From JBHIAG01 sp046758465 (GTDB taxonomy: Bacteria > Acidobacteriota > Terriglobia > Acidiferrales > 2-02-FULL-67-57), in contig JBHIAG010000008.1 in NCBI GenBank assembly GCA_046758465.1, positions 1 through 39,335 on the forward strand: DNA of 39,335 nt. Direction: 5' to 3'. The notes beneath the pieces are model-generated. The model worked only from the letters and a program-made list of their open reading frames with translations. It was not told where the DNA came from and did no database searches. Below, one piece after another: positions 6,648-16,969 of this stretch. Every line of letters begins with the position of its first letter. Position 1 is the stretch's first letter. The position numbers were made by a program, and so were the translations under genes.

Positions 6648-8402
6648 ATGAAAAAGCTTTTGGGGCTCGCGCTTCTTCTGGCAGCGGTTGCCCTGGCGCC
6701 ACCGGCGCCAGACTTCGTTGTTGAGAAAGACGTGCCAGTGGTGATGCGCGACGGTGTCGTGCTGCGCGCTGATGTCTGGCGGCCCACGGCTTCCGGTCAA
6801 TTTCCCGTCCTGGTGTACCGCACTCCGTATGACAAGAGGCGGGCCCCAGAAAGTTACTCCACCTTCCGCCGCGCCGTCGAACGCGGCTATGCCGTCGTGA
6901 TCGAAGATGTACGTGGGCGTTATGCCTCTGAGGGCAAATTCGCTGCCTATCGCAACGAGGGGCAGGACGGCTATGACACCATCGAGTGGGCGGCTGCGCA
7001 GCCCTGGTCGAACCGCTCCGTGGGGACGTTTGGCCTCTCATACCCGGGCGCGGTGCAATGGCTGGCGGCAGTCGAGCGCCCGCCGCACCTGAAAGCAATG
7101 GTCCCTGCAATGACCTTTTCTACACCGCAAAACTTTTTCTATTCGGGCGGCGTTTTCGACCTTTCCTGGATTGGATGGATCTGGAACAACATTGCCCCGG
7201 ACACGCGCAGGAGAAGGAATTTGCCCGGACCAAAAACGTACGCGGAAGCACGAGCCGCCTGGCGCCGTATCCGGGATAGACTCCAACGCCATCTGCCACT
7301 GAGCGAGTTGGCTGAACTGCAGCAGGTCGCACCCTACTACTACGAATGGCTGCGCCATCCACCCGGCGACCCTTGGTGGGACTGGGCCGAACTCCGCAAC
7401 AAGCACAAGCGGGTGGAGGCGGCCGTGCTGAACCTCTCCGGCTGGTATGACGAAGCCTACGGGCCAGAGGGGGCCATCAGTAATTTTATGGGTTTGGTAG
7501 CCGCCCGCCAGGCCCAGCGAGACCTCCGCGCAAAGCTTGTGATCGGGCCGTGGACGCACGGCGTCCATGCCACGGGGGAGACTAAATCGGGTCAGCGCGC
7601 ATTTGGCCCCGTGGCGCGCATCGACTACGATGAACTCGTCCTGCGCTGGATGGATCGCTACCTGCGCGGGCTCGACAACGGCATCGACCAAGAAAAGCCA
7701 GTGCAGGTTTTTGTGATGGGCGCCAATGTTTGGCGGGAGGCAGACACCTGGCCTCTGCCAGGCACGCGCTACAGACCAGTCTATCTGGCAGCAGCTTCCA
7801 CCGAGGGCAAGCGCGGCAGGCTAAGCTGGGAGCCCCCGCAGGACGCAGAGCAGTTCAGTTCCTTTGTATCTGACCCTGCTGATCCCGTTGTGGATCCATT
7901 CGGCCCTTCCTTGGGGGCGCACGACCTGCGCGCCCTGGAACAGCGAACAGATGTTCTGATCTTCGACACCGAACCGCTGGATCGGGACCTGGAGGTTACA
8001 GGACCGATTGTCGCCGAGATCTTCCTGTCCACGGATGCCCCGGACACCGACCTTTGGGTGCGGCTACTCGCCGTCGCCCCAGACGGCACCGCAGTGAACC
8101 TGATGAGTCCAGGCCTCGATGTCATTCGCGCGAGCTACCGCCACGGCGGCCCTGAACGCAAGCAACTCGTCCCTGGCCGCATTTACAAACTGCGCCTCAC
8201 GAATTTGGTGACCAGCAATCTCTTTCGCAAGGGCTACCACCTGCGCGTGCAAATTTCCCCCACCTTTTTCCCCTACTTTTCGCGCAATCTGCATACCGGC
8301 GAACTGGAGACTGCTTCCTCCGCGATGCGCCAAGCGAGCATTCGCATCTACCACGATCGCGACCGCCCGTCCCGCTTAGTCCTGCCTATTATTTCCCGCT
8401 AG
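6648..8402 (+). CDS. CocE/NonD-family alpha/beta hydrolase (peptidase S15 type), exported
   Basis: This 584-residue protein has a signal peptide (MKKLLGLALLLAAVALAPPAP), an S15-type alpha/beta hydrolase domain and a C-terminal jelly-roll (X-Pro dipeptidyl-peptidase C-terminal) domain from about residue 340. The catalytic triad fits Ser131 (GTFGLSYPG), Asp268 (SGWYDEAYG) and His304 (IGPWTHGVH). VIEDVRGRYASEGKF is the usual oxyanion-region signature. Members are X-Pro dipeptidyl peptidases, acyl esterases such as cocaine esterase, or glutaryl acylases, so the substrate is open. ATG 6648 was chosen over an in-frame GTG at 6630 because it begins the signal peptide. It is transcribed divergently from the CoA-transferase operon and converges on the amidohydrolase gene. 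Confidence 0.92.
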   Translation: MKKLLGLALLLAAVALAPPAPDFVVEKDVPVVMRDGVVLRADVWRPTASGQFPVLVYRTPYDKRRAPESYSTFRRAVERGYAVVIEDVRGRYASEGKFAAYRNEGQDGYDTIEWAAAQPWSNRSVGTFGLSYPGAVQWLAAVERPPHLKAMVPAMTFSTPQNFFYSGGVFDLSWIGWIWNNIAPDTRRRRNLPGPKTYAEARAAWRRIRDRLQRHLPLSELAELQQVAPYYYEWLRHPPGDPWWDWAELRNKHKRVEAAVLNLSGWYDEAYGPEGAISNFMGLVAARQAQRDLRAKLVIGPWTHGVHATGETKSGQRAFGPVARIDYDELVLRWMDRYLRGLDNGIDQEKPVQVFVMGANVWREADTWPLPGTRYRPVYLAAASTEGKRGRLSWEPPQDAEQFSSFVSDPADPVVDPFGPSLGAHDLRALEQRTDVLIFDTEPLDRDLEVTGPIVAEIFLSTDAPDTDLWVRLLAVAPDGTAVNLMSPGLDVIRASYRHGGPERKQLVPGRIYKLRLTNLVTSNLFRKGYHLRVQISPTFFPYFSRNLHTGELETASSAMRQASIRIYHDRDRPSRLVLPIISR

Positions 8403-8498
8403 TGCCAAAAGACCCCGCGCGCTGGCGTATATTTCCCTCTATTCCGCTCTAGTCGCCATTCGGCGCGACTTTCCTCGTGGATACCGAAAATCGGCCGA

Positions 8499-11400
8499 CT
8501 ACGGTTTGTCGTCCCACCACCAGAGTTCGGGCAGGGGCTTCTGCTCGGGCCAGACTTGGTTCAGAGTGTCGCCTTCGAACAGCTCGCCGTTCTTCATCAC
8601 GTAGCGGATGGTGTTGGTGTTGCGAATATCCTGCAACGGGTCCTTGGCCAGCACGATCAGGTCGGCCAATTTCCCCACCTCGATGCTGCCGAGGTCCTGC
8701 GCGTAGCCGATGGCCTCGGCACCGTGCAGCGTGGCGGCGCGCAGGGCTTCCATTGGGGTCAGCCCACCGCTCGCCAGCGCCCACAACTCCCAGTGGTAGC
8801 CGATCCCCTGCAACTGCCCGTGGCTGCCAATGCAAACCCGGCCCCCCGCCCGGATGATCTTGGCGGCCGCGGCGGCGAGTTTCGGGTACACATGCTCCTC
8901 CTGACGGAACCACGGTCGCCGCTTCGTTCTCCCATCGAGGATGTTGTGCGGGATGAACCGGCGCACTTTCGTATCGTCGTGCACCTCGGTGGTCTGGTAA
9001 AAGTAGTTCTCCGCCCAGGGGCCGCCGTAAGCCACCAGCAGCGTCGGGGTGTAGAAGAGGCCCGCCCGGGCGACTAGCTCGGCGACGTCCTTGTACAACG
9101 GAACAATGGGAAAGGCGTGCTCGTTGCCGCTGAAGCCGTCAATCACGTGCGTCAGGTCCAGCTTGAGATCGAGCGCTCCTTCAGTGGTGGGCATAATCCC
9201 GTGTTCCTTCGCGGCCATCACCATCCACTGCCGCTGCTTGCGGTTGCCCACCATGTAAGATTTCAAGGTGTGGGTGCGGTAGTACTTCTTGTACTTGGCG
9301 ACGACGTTCTTCGCCTCTTCGAGCGATTGGAAGTCCGTGCTCCAGAAGACCCCCGGGCCGGTCGAGAACGCGCGCAGCCCGATCATCTCCCCGACGTCAA
9401 CCAGATCCTGGTAGGCAAACATGTCGTTGGTCCCCGTCTGCGGGTCCCGCCCCGTGGTCACGCCATAGGCCAGGTTGGCGAGGAAACTCCAGTTCTGCAT
9501 GTCGAGCACGCCGCGACGAATCTCAAACCAGTGCGCGTGCGTGTCGACAAAGCCCGGGATGATGGTGCTCCCCCGCACGTCGAAGATCCTGGCCCCCTTC
9601 GGGATGCCCATCCGACCGCGCCGGCCCACGCCCACGAGCCGGTTGTCCGTCACCACGATGTCGGCGTTCCGAATCACCTCGTCGCCCCGCAGCGTGATCA
9701 CTTTCGCACCACGCAGCACAATGGTTCCCCGCGGGCGGTGCCGCGGCCGCTCGATGACGACTTCAATTTCCTCGACCGGCGATTCTTTCTCCTCTTTTGC
9801 TTCCTCGGCCTGGCCTGCCCCGAGCGAAGTCGAGGGGTTTGCCTCCTCTGCCTCCTCTTCTTTTTCCTCCTTTTTCTCCGGTTCGAACGAAACCGTAGCC
9901 ACTGGTTGGCGGAAGAAAGTCGAACCCAGCGCCCAGGTAATCGTCTGTCCGCCATCAGCCCAGGCGAAATAATCGGCGCCCACATCGGTCAGTTTCTTTA
10001 CTGGAACCGACGGGGAACTCACGTCTACCGTCGGCGCTTGGCCCCCCACCTGTGGCACGGCGACCAGATAGAGCTGATTGTGGACACGGGCCAGAGCCCA
10101 GCGTCCGTCAGGGCTGAGGCGGGCGTCCTGGGCCGGTGGCGGCTGGGGCTGGACGAACCGGCTTTTCGCCACAATCTTGATGTGGGTGCGGCGGTCCGTG
10201 CCGTCATAGCGCAGCGAAAGGAGTCCCTTGGAAGAGTACACGTACACCCGATCCTTCTCGTGGGTGAAGTGCGGTCGGCCAGCGCCGCGGGCCGGCACGA
10301 TGAGCTTCGCTTCCCCGCCCTGGGCGGGAATCCAGATGAGGTCGAGATCTGGGACCGAGCCGAAGTCCACCGGCCGCTCCACGCGCGCCTGCCGTGGTGC
10401 CCGCAGGGCGACAATGCGCGACCCGTCGGGTGACCACGCCAGATCACTGTAAAACGCCGGGACACGGGTCAATTGCTCTGGTTCCCCCGACCCGTCAGCA
10501 CGCAGTTTCCAGATATGTCCGCCCTTCTCCGACCAGGTGACGTAGGCCAGCCAGTTCCCGCCGGGCGACCAGGCCGGTTGGAACTCTCGCGCCGTGTCCG
10601 CGGTGAAGCGCCTCGGCATCCCGTCGGGAATGTCCATCACATAGAGGTGCGTCAGGGCAGAAAAGGCTAGCCGCTTGCCGTCGGGCGATTGCACAGGTGC
10701 TTGAATCAGGCGGGCCCGCACCGGCCCCTCGTCCACGCGCACGGGGAAGTTCAGCAGCGGCCCCACCTCTTGCGAGACCTTGGCGGTGAACGGGATCATT
10801 CGCGCCGCACCCGTCTCGACATCTACGCGGTGGATCTTGCCCCCATAGGACACGACGATCTCCTTCCCGTCGGGTGTGAAGGCGTAACCCGGCAGCAGGT
10901 CGCGGGTGAAGCGGGACTCCTGGTCGTCTCGCTGGACAGGATATCTCAGCCAGTGCTCCTCGCCCGTCCCCAGCTCACGAAGGCGCAGCCCGGTCTTGGT
11001 TTCGTAGCGCGTGCCGTAGACAAGCTTGGTGCCGTCGGGGGAAAGCAGTGGCCGGAAGGCGCTGCCGCGCGCCTGCGTAATGATGTCCTCGTCGCCGGTG
11101 ATGCGGTCGCGGCGCGCGATTTGCCAGAGCGGGAAACGCAGAATGTTATACGCGAACCCACCAAGTTTGCGGGCGTAGTACAGATAGCGCCCGTCGGGAG
11201 AGACGACTGTGCCGAGGGCGTTGTGCTGCCGATTCCGCGGCGTATCCGGCTTGGCTTTGGCCTTGGTGATCCGCACTCCGGAGCCGCCCCGGATGTGGTA
11301 CATCCAAAGTTCGTTGGTGAGGAGCCCCAGCGCCCGAGAGACGATGACGTAGGTGCCGTCCGGGGTCCACGTCGGTGAGGCCAGCAGGCTCAGGCTCTTC

Positions 11401-11831
11401 TCCTTGCTCAGTTGTTTGGGCTCGGAGCCGTCGGCCTTGGCGATCCAGAGGTTCTCGGCGCCGTCGCGGTCACTCAGGAAGGCGATCAGCTTGCCGTCGG
11501 GCGAATAGCGCGGCTGGCTGTCGAAGGCCACCCCGCTGGTAATGCGCGTCGTCTCACCGCCTGCGATGGGCAGCGTGTAGAGGTCCCCGAGTAGCTCGAA
11601 AAGAATGGTCTTCCCGTCCGGCGAGACGTCGAGCGAGAGCCAGGTCCCTTCATCAGTGGTGAACGCAATCGTGCGCTCAGGCTTGAGCGGCAGGCCCGCT
11701 TTCTTTTTCTCCTGCTTGGCCTCGGTCTTTTTTTCTTCCGGCTCCTGGGCGATGCCGGCTCCGCCCACAACCAGTGCCAACAGCACCACGAGCCACGACA
11801 TCCAACCGCGATGACGCTGGATCAACTTCAT
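8499..11831 (-). CDS. exported TolB-type beta-propeller / amidohydrolase fusion
   Basis: This 1110-residue two-domain protein carries an N-terminal signal segment (MSWLVVLLALVVGGAGIAQ) after a short basic stretch. An E/K-rich linker follows. Next come PD40/WD40-like propeller repeats to about residue 640, with many SPDGxxL and WSPDGxxL units. A second E/K-rich linker (about 645-690) leads to a metal-dependent amidohydrolase domain with PGFVDTHAHW (about 757-766), further His residues and a GSHGQLQG motif, ending in the usual GKLADLIVL segment. It probably hydrolyses a cyclic amide or peptide-like substrate in the periplasm; the substrate is unknown. ATG 11831 has GGGGAGG 7 bases upstream, and a good promoter lies at 11882-11910. 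The second linker contains a nine-residue PSTSLGAGQ stretch encoded by a dispersed repeat. Confidence 0.88.
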   Translation of the reverse strand: MKLIQRHRGWMSWLVVLLALVVGGAGIAQEPEEKKTEAKQEKKKAGLPLKPERTIAFTTDEGTWLSLDVSPDGKTILFELLGDLYTLPIAGGETTRITSGVAFDSQPRYSPDGKLIAFLSDRDGAENLWIAKADGSEPKQLSKEKSLSLLASPTWTPDGTYVIVSRALGLLTNELWMYHIRGGSGVRITKAKAKPDTPRNRQHNALGTVVSPDGRYLYYARKLGGFAYNILRFPLWQIARRDRITGDEDIITQARGSAFRPLLSPDGTKLVYGTRYETKTGLRLRELGTGEEHWLRYPVQRDDQESRFTRDLLPGYAFTPDGKEIVVSYGGKIHRVDVETGAARMIPFTAKVSQEVGPLLNFPVRVDEGPVRARLIQAPVQSPDGKRLAFSALTHLYVMDIPDGMPRRFTADTAREFQPAWSPGGNWLAYVTWSEKGGHIWKLRADGSGEPEQLTRVPAFYSDLAWSPDGSRIVALRAPRQARVERPVDFGSVPDLDLIWIPAQGGEAKLIVPARGAGRPHFTHEKDRVYVYSSKGLLSLRYDGTDRRTHIKIVAKSRFVQPQPPPAQDARLSPDGRWALARVHNQLYLVAVPQVGGQAPTVDVSSPSVPVKKLTDVGADYFAWADGGQTITWALGSTFFRQPVATVSFEPEKKEEKEEEAEEANPSTSLGAGQAEEAKEEKESPVEEIEVVIERPRHRPRGTIVLRGAKVITLRGDEVIRNADIVVTDNRLVGVGRRGRMGIPKGARIFDVRGSTIIPGFVDTHAHWFEIRRGVLDMQNWSFLANLAYGVTTGRDPQTGTNDMFAYQDLVDVGEMIGLRAFSTGPGVFWSTDFQSLEEAKNVVAKYKKYYRTHTLKSYMVGNRKQRQWMVMAAKEHGIMPTTEGALDLKLDLTHVIDGFSGNEHAFPIVPLYKDVAELVARAGLFYTPTLLVAYGGPWAENYFYQTTEVHDDTKVRRFIPHNILDGRTKRRPWFRQEEHVYPKLAAAAAKIIRAGGRVCIGSHGQLQGIGYHWELWALASGGLTPMEALRAATLHGAEAIGYAQDLGSIEVGKLADLIVLAKDPLQDIRNTNTIRYVMKNGELFEGDTLNQVWPEQKPLPELWWWDDKP
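9811..9838. repeat. dispersed CCYTCGACTTCGCTC-type repeat inside a coding linker
   Basis: The minus strand reads CCCCTCGACTTCGCTCGGGG followed by CAGGCCA. The same pattern occurs between genes at 32825-32852 and 34201-34226. Here it is in frame inside the amidohydrolase gene and encodes PSTSLGAGQ. AEEA-type codons flank it on both sides. Confidence 0.75.
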
Positions 11832-11881
11832 GGGTGTCCTCCCCTGTCCGAGCATAGTTTCATCTACAAAACTTTTCGCCA

Positions 11882-11910
11882 AGTATAGTCCCGTCCTCGC
11901 ACTTTGTCAG
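11882..11910 (-). promoter_or_regulatory. promoter of the propeller/amidohydrolase gene
   Basis: The minus strand has CTGACA (11910-11905), exactly 17 bases, then TATACT (11887-11882), close to the sigma-70 consensus. Transcription should start near 11875, giving a leader of about 44 bases with a clear Shine-Dalgarno. The 11-mer CACTTTGTCAG (plus-strand reading, 11900-11910) is also found at 6607-6617. Confidence 0.7.
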
Positions 11911-11946
11911 TCTCACGAGGGGGACAGGTTTTACTTTATGTAACCG

Positions 11947-12474
11947 CTACTCCTGCACCACCACCACACGGCGAAAGCCCTCCTCGACGCTCGGGGGCTC
12001 AAGCCGCGCGGCCATTTCACGCAGCTTGTCGTCGGGAACGCGGCGCCTCCGCTGGCGGTTGCGCTCCAGGCAGACCTCGAGCGGAACGTCGAAGTAGAGC
12101 GCCTCGATCGCGCTGCCGAAGCGGCGCGCGAGGGCAAAGTAACCTGCACGTTCGCGGCGGGTCAAGTGGGTGGCATCCACATAACTCACCGGCTGACCTA
12201 GCAGCAGGCGCAATCGCAGCAGCGTCCTCAGCGCAGAAAAAATGTACTCGCGGTGGCGCTGATCGGCTTCATCGCCGAGCAGAACAGTACGCAGCCAGTC
12301 GCTCGAAAGCGGCTGCAGACCGTGGCGCGCGAAGTAGGCGGACTTGCCCGCGGCCGGCAGGCCTACCGCCACCACGATCAGTTTCTCGGGCGCGGCATCA
12401 GGGTGGTTTTCCACAGGCGTGCCAGCTAGCGCTGGCGGAGGGTAGGAACGCCTGCCACCACAGTCTCCACCCAC
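11947..12474 (-). CDS. small P-loop ATPase/kinase-like protein (AAA_33, polynucleotide-kinase-like)
   Basis: This 175-residue protein has a Walker A motif GLPAAGKS (residues 38-45), then LSSDWLR (about 57-62), where related kinases bind substrate. YVDATHLTRRER (98-109) and FDVPLEVCLERNRQRRRR (a lid-like arginine region) follow, all typical of AAA_33 proteins related to the kinase domain of polynucleotide kinases. The likely role is ATP-dependent phosphorylation of an unknown substrate. GTG 12474 was chosen because GGAGG lies 6 bases upstream and a promoter candidate at 12498-12524 fits it. A second possible start is GTG 12414, giving 155 residues, nearer the family's usual length but without a Shine-Dalgarno. 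The extra N-terminal residues are encoded by a hairpin repeat (12414-12454), so they may be non-conserved. Confidence 0.75.
   Translation of the reverse strand: MGGDCGGRRSYPPPALAGTPVENHPDAAPEKLIVVAVGLPAAGKSAYFARHGLQPLSSDWLRTVLLGDEADQRHREYIFSALRTLLRLRLLLGQPVSYVDATHLTRRERAGYFALARRFGSAIEALYFDVPLEVCLERNRQRRRRVPDDKLREMAARLEPPSVEEGFRRVVVVQE
12414..12454. repeat. compound hairpin repeat at the start of the ATPase gene
   Basis: CAGGCGT (12414-12420) pairs perfectly with ACGCCTG (12448-12454). Inside, GCCAGC (12421-12426) pairs with GCTGGC (12431-12436) across a TAGC loop. The element is contained in the 5' part of the ATPase gene if translation starts at 12474, or lies just before the start if GTG 12414 is used. 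Confidence 0.6.
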
Positions 12475-12497
12475 CAATTTCCTCCATGCGCCCGAAG

Positions 12498-12524
12498 ATA
12501 ATACGGCGGAATTCTCAATTGCAA
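12498..12524 (-). promoter_or_regulatory. candidate promoter for the small ATPase gene
   Basis: The minus strand has TTGCAA (12524-12519), a short 15-base spacer and TATTAT (12503-12498). A transcript start near 12491 would place GGAGG (12485-12481) and GTG 12474 immediately downstream. The spacer is shorter than the optimal 17 bases. Confidence 0.4.
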
Positions 12525-12612
12525 AACCCAAACTTTCACAATATCGCTTCAGCTTCTTTCCGTCCGGCGGAGTACCGCACCACTCGCCCTTGCTGCAGCA
12601 AGTGTGCCCAGC

Positions 12613-12642
12613 TTGCTCCATTCCAACCCGCTGAGCTATAAT
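12613..12642 (+). promoter_or_regulatory. promoter of the glucan/trehalose operon
   Basis: TTGCTC (12613-12618), 18 bases and a perfect TATAAT (12637-12642) are present. Transcription from about 12649 leaves a leader of about 215 bases before the malQ start. No riboswitch was recognised in this leader. Confidence 0.6.
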
Positions 12643-12720
12643 GATTCTGTAAAATCCAATTGGACCTCGCCCCGGATCACCCTGACCAGCAGCGGAAAGG
12701 TAACTTTGGAGGTGGCAGAG

Positions 12721-12867
12721 TTGGGGAAGCGCCGCCGCTTCTGGCTCAGGGATGACCGAGAAAAGCCGAAAGGATGTTCCATGGGTGGTTCGCGTTTGCG
12801 GTGGCGGAGGAAGGAGGCGCAGCGTTTCGACCAGGATATCCTGCATTGCTTGGAGGTCGCCGGGTGA
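12721..12867 (+). CDS. possible 48-residue leader ORF coupled to malQ
   Basis: The frame is open through the operon leader. TTG 12721 has GGAGG 8 bases upstream (12708-12712). Its TGA (12865-12867) overlaps the upstream malQ start codon as GTGA, the same junction type seen between other genes here. The product would be very basic (GKRRRFWLRDDREKPKG near its N-terminus) and is not recognised. It may be a coupling leader peptide or a chance frame; conservation would decide. Confidence 0.25.
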   Translation: MGKRRRFWLRDDREKPKGCSMGGSRLRWRRKEAQRFDQDILHCLEVAG

Positions 12868-15007
12868 AGAGTCCGAGGGGCACACAAGTGCGTCCACTGC
12901 AGCAACTGGCTCGCCTCTACGGGGTGGAAACCTCCTACCGTGATGTCTTTGGCCATCGCTGGCAAGCCTCGCCCGAAGCCCTGCTGGCCGTGCTGCGGGC
13001 GCTGGGAGCGCCGGCAGAGCGACTCCAAGAGGTGCCCGCGGTGCTCGCCGCGCGGAGACAAGCGCTGGGACGGCAGTGCATGGAGCCGGTGGTTGTAGCC
13101 TGGGACGGAGGCCCTACCCAACTCGAACTGCAGTTGCCGGCGGAGTGGGCGAATGCTGCTGCAGCCTGCCGCCTCGACTTGGAGACCGGTGACGTGCGGC
13201 GGTTGGATTGCGACCTGGCCCGCTTACCCACGCTCGCGGCGGATGAGGTGGGGGGCGTGCGCTACGTGGCTAAACGGTTCGCCCTACCCGGGCGACTGCC
13301 GCACGGCTATCACCGGTTCACGTTGGAGATACTCGGGAAGACTATCGAGAGCCTCATCATTGCCGCTCCACGCAAGGCCTACCCGAGCCCGGCATCACAA
13401 ACGGACAAGAGCTGGGGCGTTTTCCTCCCCCTCTACGCGCTCCATTCCCAAAGGAGTTGGGGAGCCGGCGATCTCTCTGACCTGGCAGCCTTGCTGGACT
13501 GGGTGAGCGGACTAGGGGGCAGTGTGGTCAGCACCTTGCCGCTCCTGCCGGCCTTCCTGGATGAACCCTTCGACCCAAGCCCCTACGCCCCGGTGAGCCG
13601 CCTGTTCTGGAACGAGTTTTATATTGATGTCACCCGGGTACCGGAGCTGCAGCGCTGCCCGGCGGCGCAGGCCCTGCTGGCGTCGCCGGAAGTCCAGCGG
13701 GAGGTGCGCGCACTGCGCTCTTCCCCGCGCGTCGACTATCGCCGCCAGATGGCGCTCAAGCGGAAAGTCCTTGAAGAGCTGGCGCGCTGCTTTTTCACCG
13801 AGCCCTCCCAGCGCTACGCTGCCTTCAAGCACTTCCTGGGGGGACTCCCTCGAGTTGAGGACTACGCCCGCTTTCGGGCCGTGTGCGAGCGGCAGCGTGC
13901 CCCCTGGTCGGCGTGGCCGCAGCCGCTTCAAGATGGTGTCCTCAAGCCGGAAGAGTACGACGAGACGGCAAAGCGCTATCACCTGTACGCGCAGTGGCTC
14001 CTCCACGAACAATTCGAGGCTCTCGCAAGAAATGGCCGAGAGAAAGGCGCGGGGTTGTACCTCGACCTGCCGCTGGGGGTCCACCCGGCCGGCTACGACG
14101 TCTGGCAGGAGCGCGCCGTATTTGCTGTGGACGCTTGCGGAGGTGCACCTCCGGACGCGGTCTTCACCGGCGGGCAGAACTGGGGGTTTCCACCTCTGCA
14201 CCCGGAAACAATTCGGGAGACAGGCTACCGCTATTTCATCGCCTGCCTGCGCCATCACCTTAACTACGCCCGCCTGCTGCGGCTTGACCACGTGATGGGT
14301 CTTCACCGACTCTTCTGGATCCCGAAAGGGATGGGAAGCCGAGAAGGAGTCTATGTGCGCTATCGCGCCGAGGAACTCTACGCCATCTTGAGCCTGGAAT
14401 CTCACAGACACAAAGCCTGGATTGTGGGTGAGAACCTGGGCACGGTACCGGCCTACGTCAATCCCACCATGCGGCGGCACAACATCCAGCGGATGTACGT
14501 GGCACAGTACCAACTGGTCGCCAATCCGCGCCGGGCGCTGCGAGCGATCTCAAACGACTCCCTGGCGAGCCTCAACACGCACGACATGCCGCTGTTCGCC
14601 GCCTTCTGGCAGGGACTGGACATCAAGGATCGGCTCACGTTGGGGCTCTTGAACCAGACGAGTGCCCGGCGGGAGCGAAAACCCCGCCTGGCGCTCAAAA
14701 GGGCCTTGGTCAAGTTTTTCCAGCGCGAGGGTTTGCTCAAGCGCTCTTCCCGGGATGCGCAGTCCGTTATTCGGAGCTGTTTAGCACATTTGGCCGCAAG
14801 TCCGGCCCGGGCTGTCGTAGTGAACCTAGAGGACCTGTGGTTGGAAACCCAATCGCAGAACGTTCCGGGCACCGGGGCGGAACGCCCCAATTGGCGGTTG
14901 AAGGCGCGGCACGCGTTGGAGGCCTTTTGCCAGTTGCCCCCAATAGTCGCTACACTGCGTGAGATGAACCATCTGCGTAGGCGCGGTGCGACCCTCGGAG
15001 TGCGGCG

Positions 15008-15011
<4 letters not shown>
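12864..15011 (+). CDS. malQ: 4-alpha-glucanotransferase (amylomaltase, GH77)
   Basis: This 715-residue enzyme transfers alpha-1,4-glucan segments between chains in the cytosol, lengthening or disproportionating maltodextrins. GH77 hallmarks include SRLFWNEFYIDV, YLDLPLGVHPAGYDVW and TGGQNWGFPPL. The catalytic set is Asp475 (LRLDHVMGL, nucleophile), Glu523 (IVGENLGTVP, acid/base) and Asp574 (LNTHDMP). The first about 150 residues are an N-terminal extension found in the longer bacterial MalQ proteins. Two starts have equally good signals: GTG 12864 (GGAGG, 7 bases) and GTG 12888 (GAGGGG, 7 bases; 707 residues). The first is used here. It is the first main gene of the operon, and its TGA overlaps the glgB ATG (ATGA). 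Confidence 0.92.

Positions 15012-16965
<1,954 letters not shown>

Positions 16966-16969
<4 letters not shown>

Noticed and set aside
8451..8476. Possible terminator AGTCGC-loop-GCGACT between the S15 and amidohydrolase genes
   Set aside because: The stem is only 6 bp with no proper T-run on either strand; too weak to call.
9117..10433. Plus-strand frame of 438 residues in the amidohydrolase gene
   Set aside because: It lies opposite conserved propeller and amidohydrolase motifs; the composition is that of an antisense frame in GC-rich DNA.
12604..12720. Upstream part of the leader frame starting with ATG 12604
   Set aside because: This ATG precedes the predicted transcript start at about 12649, so only the part from 12721 was listed, at low confidence.
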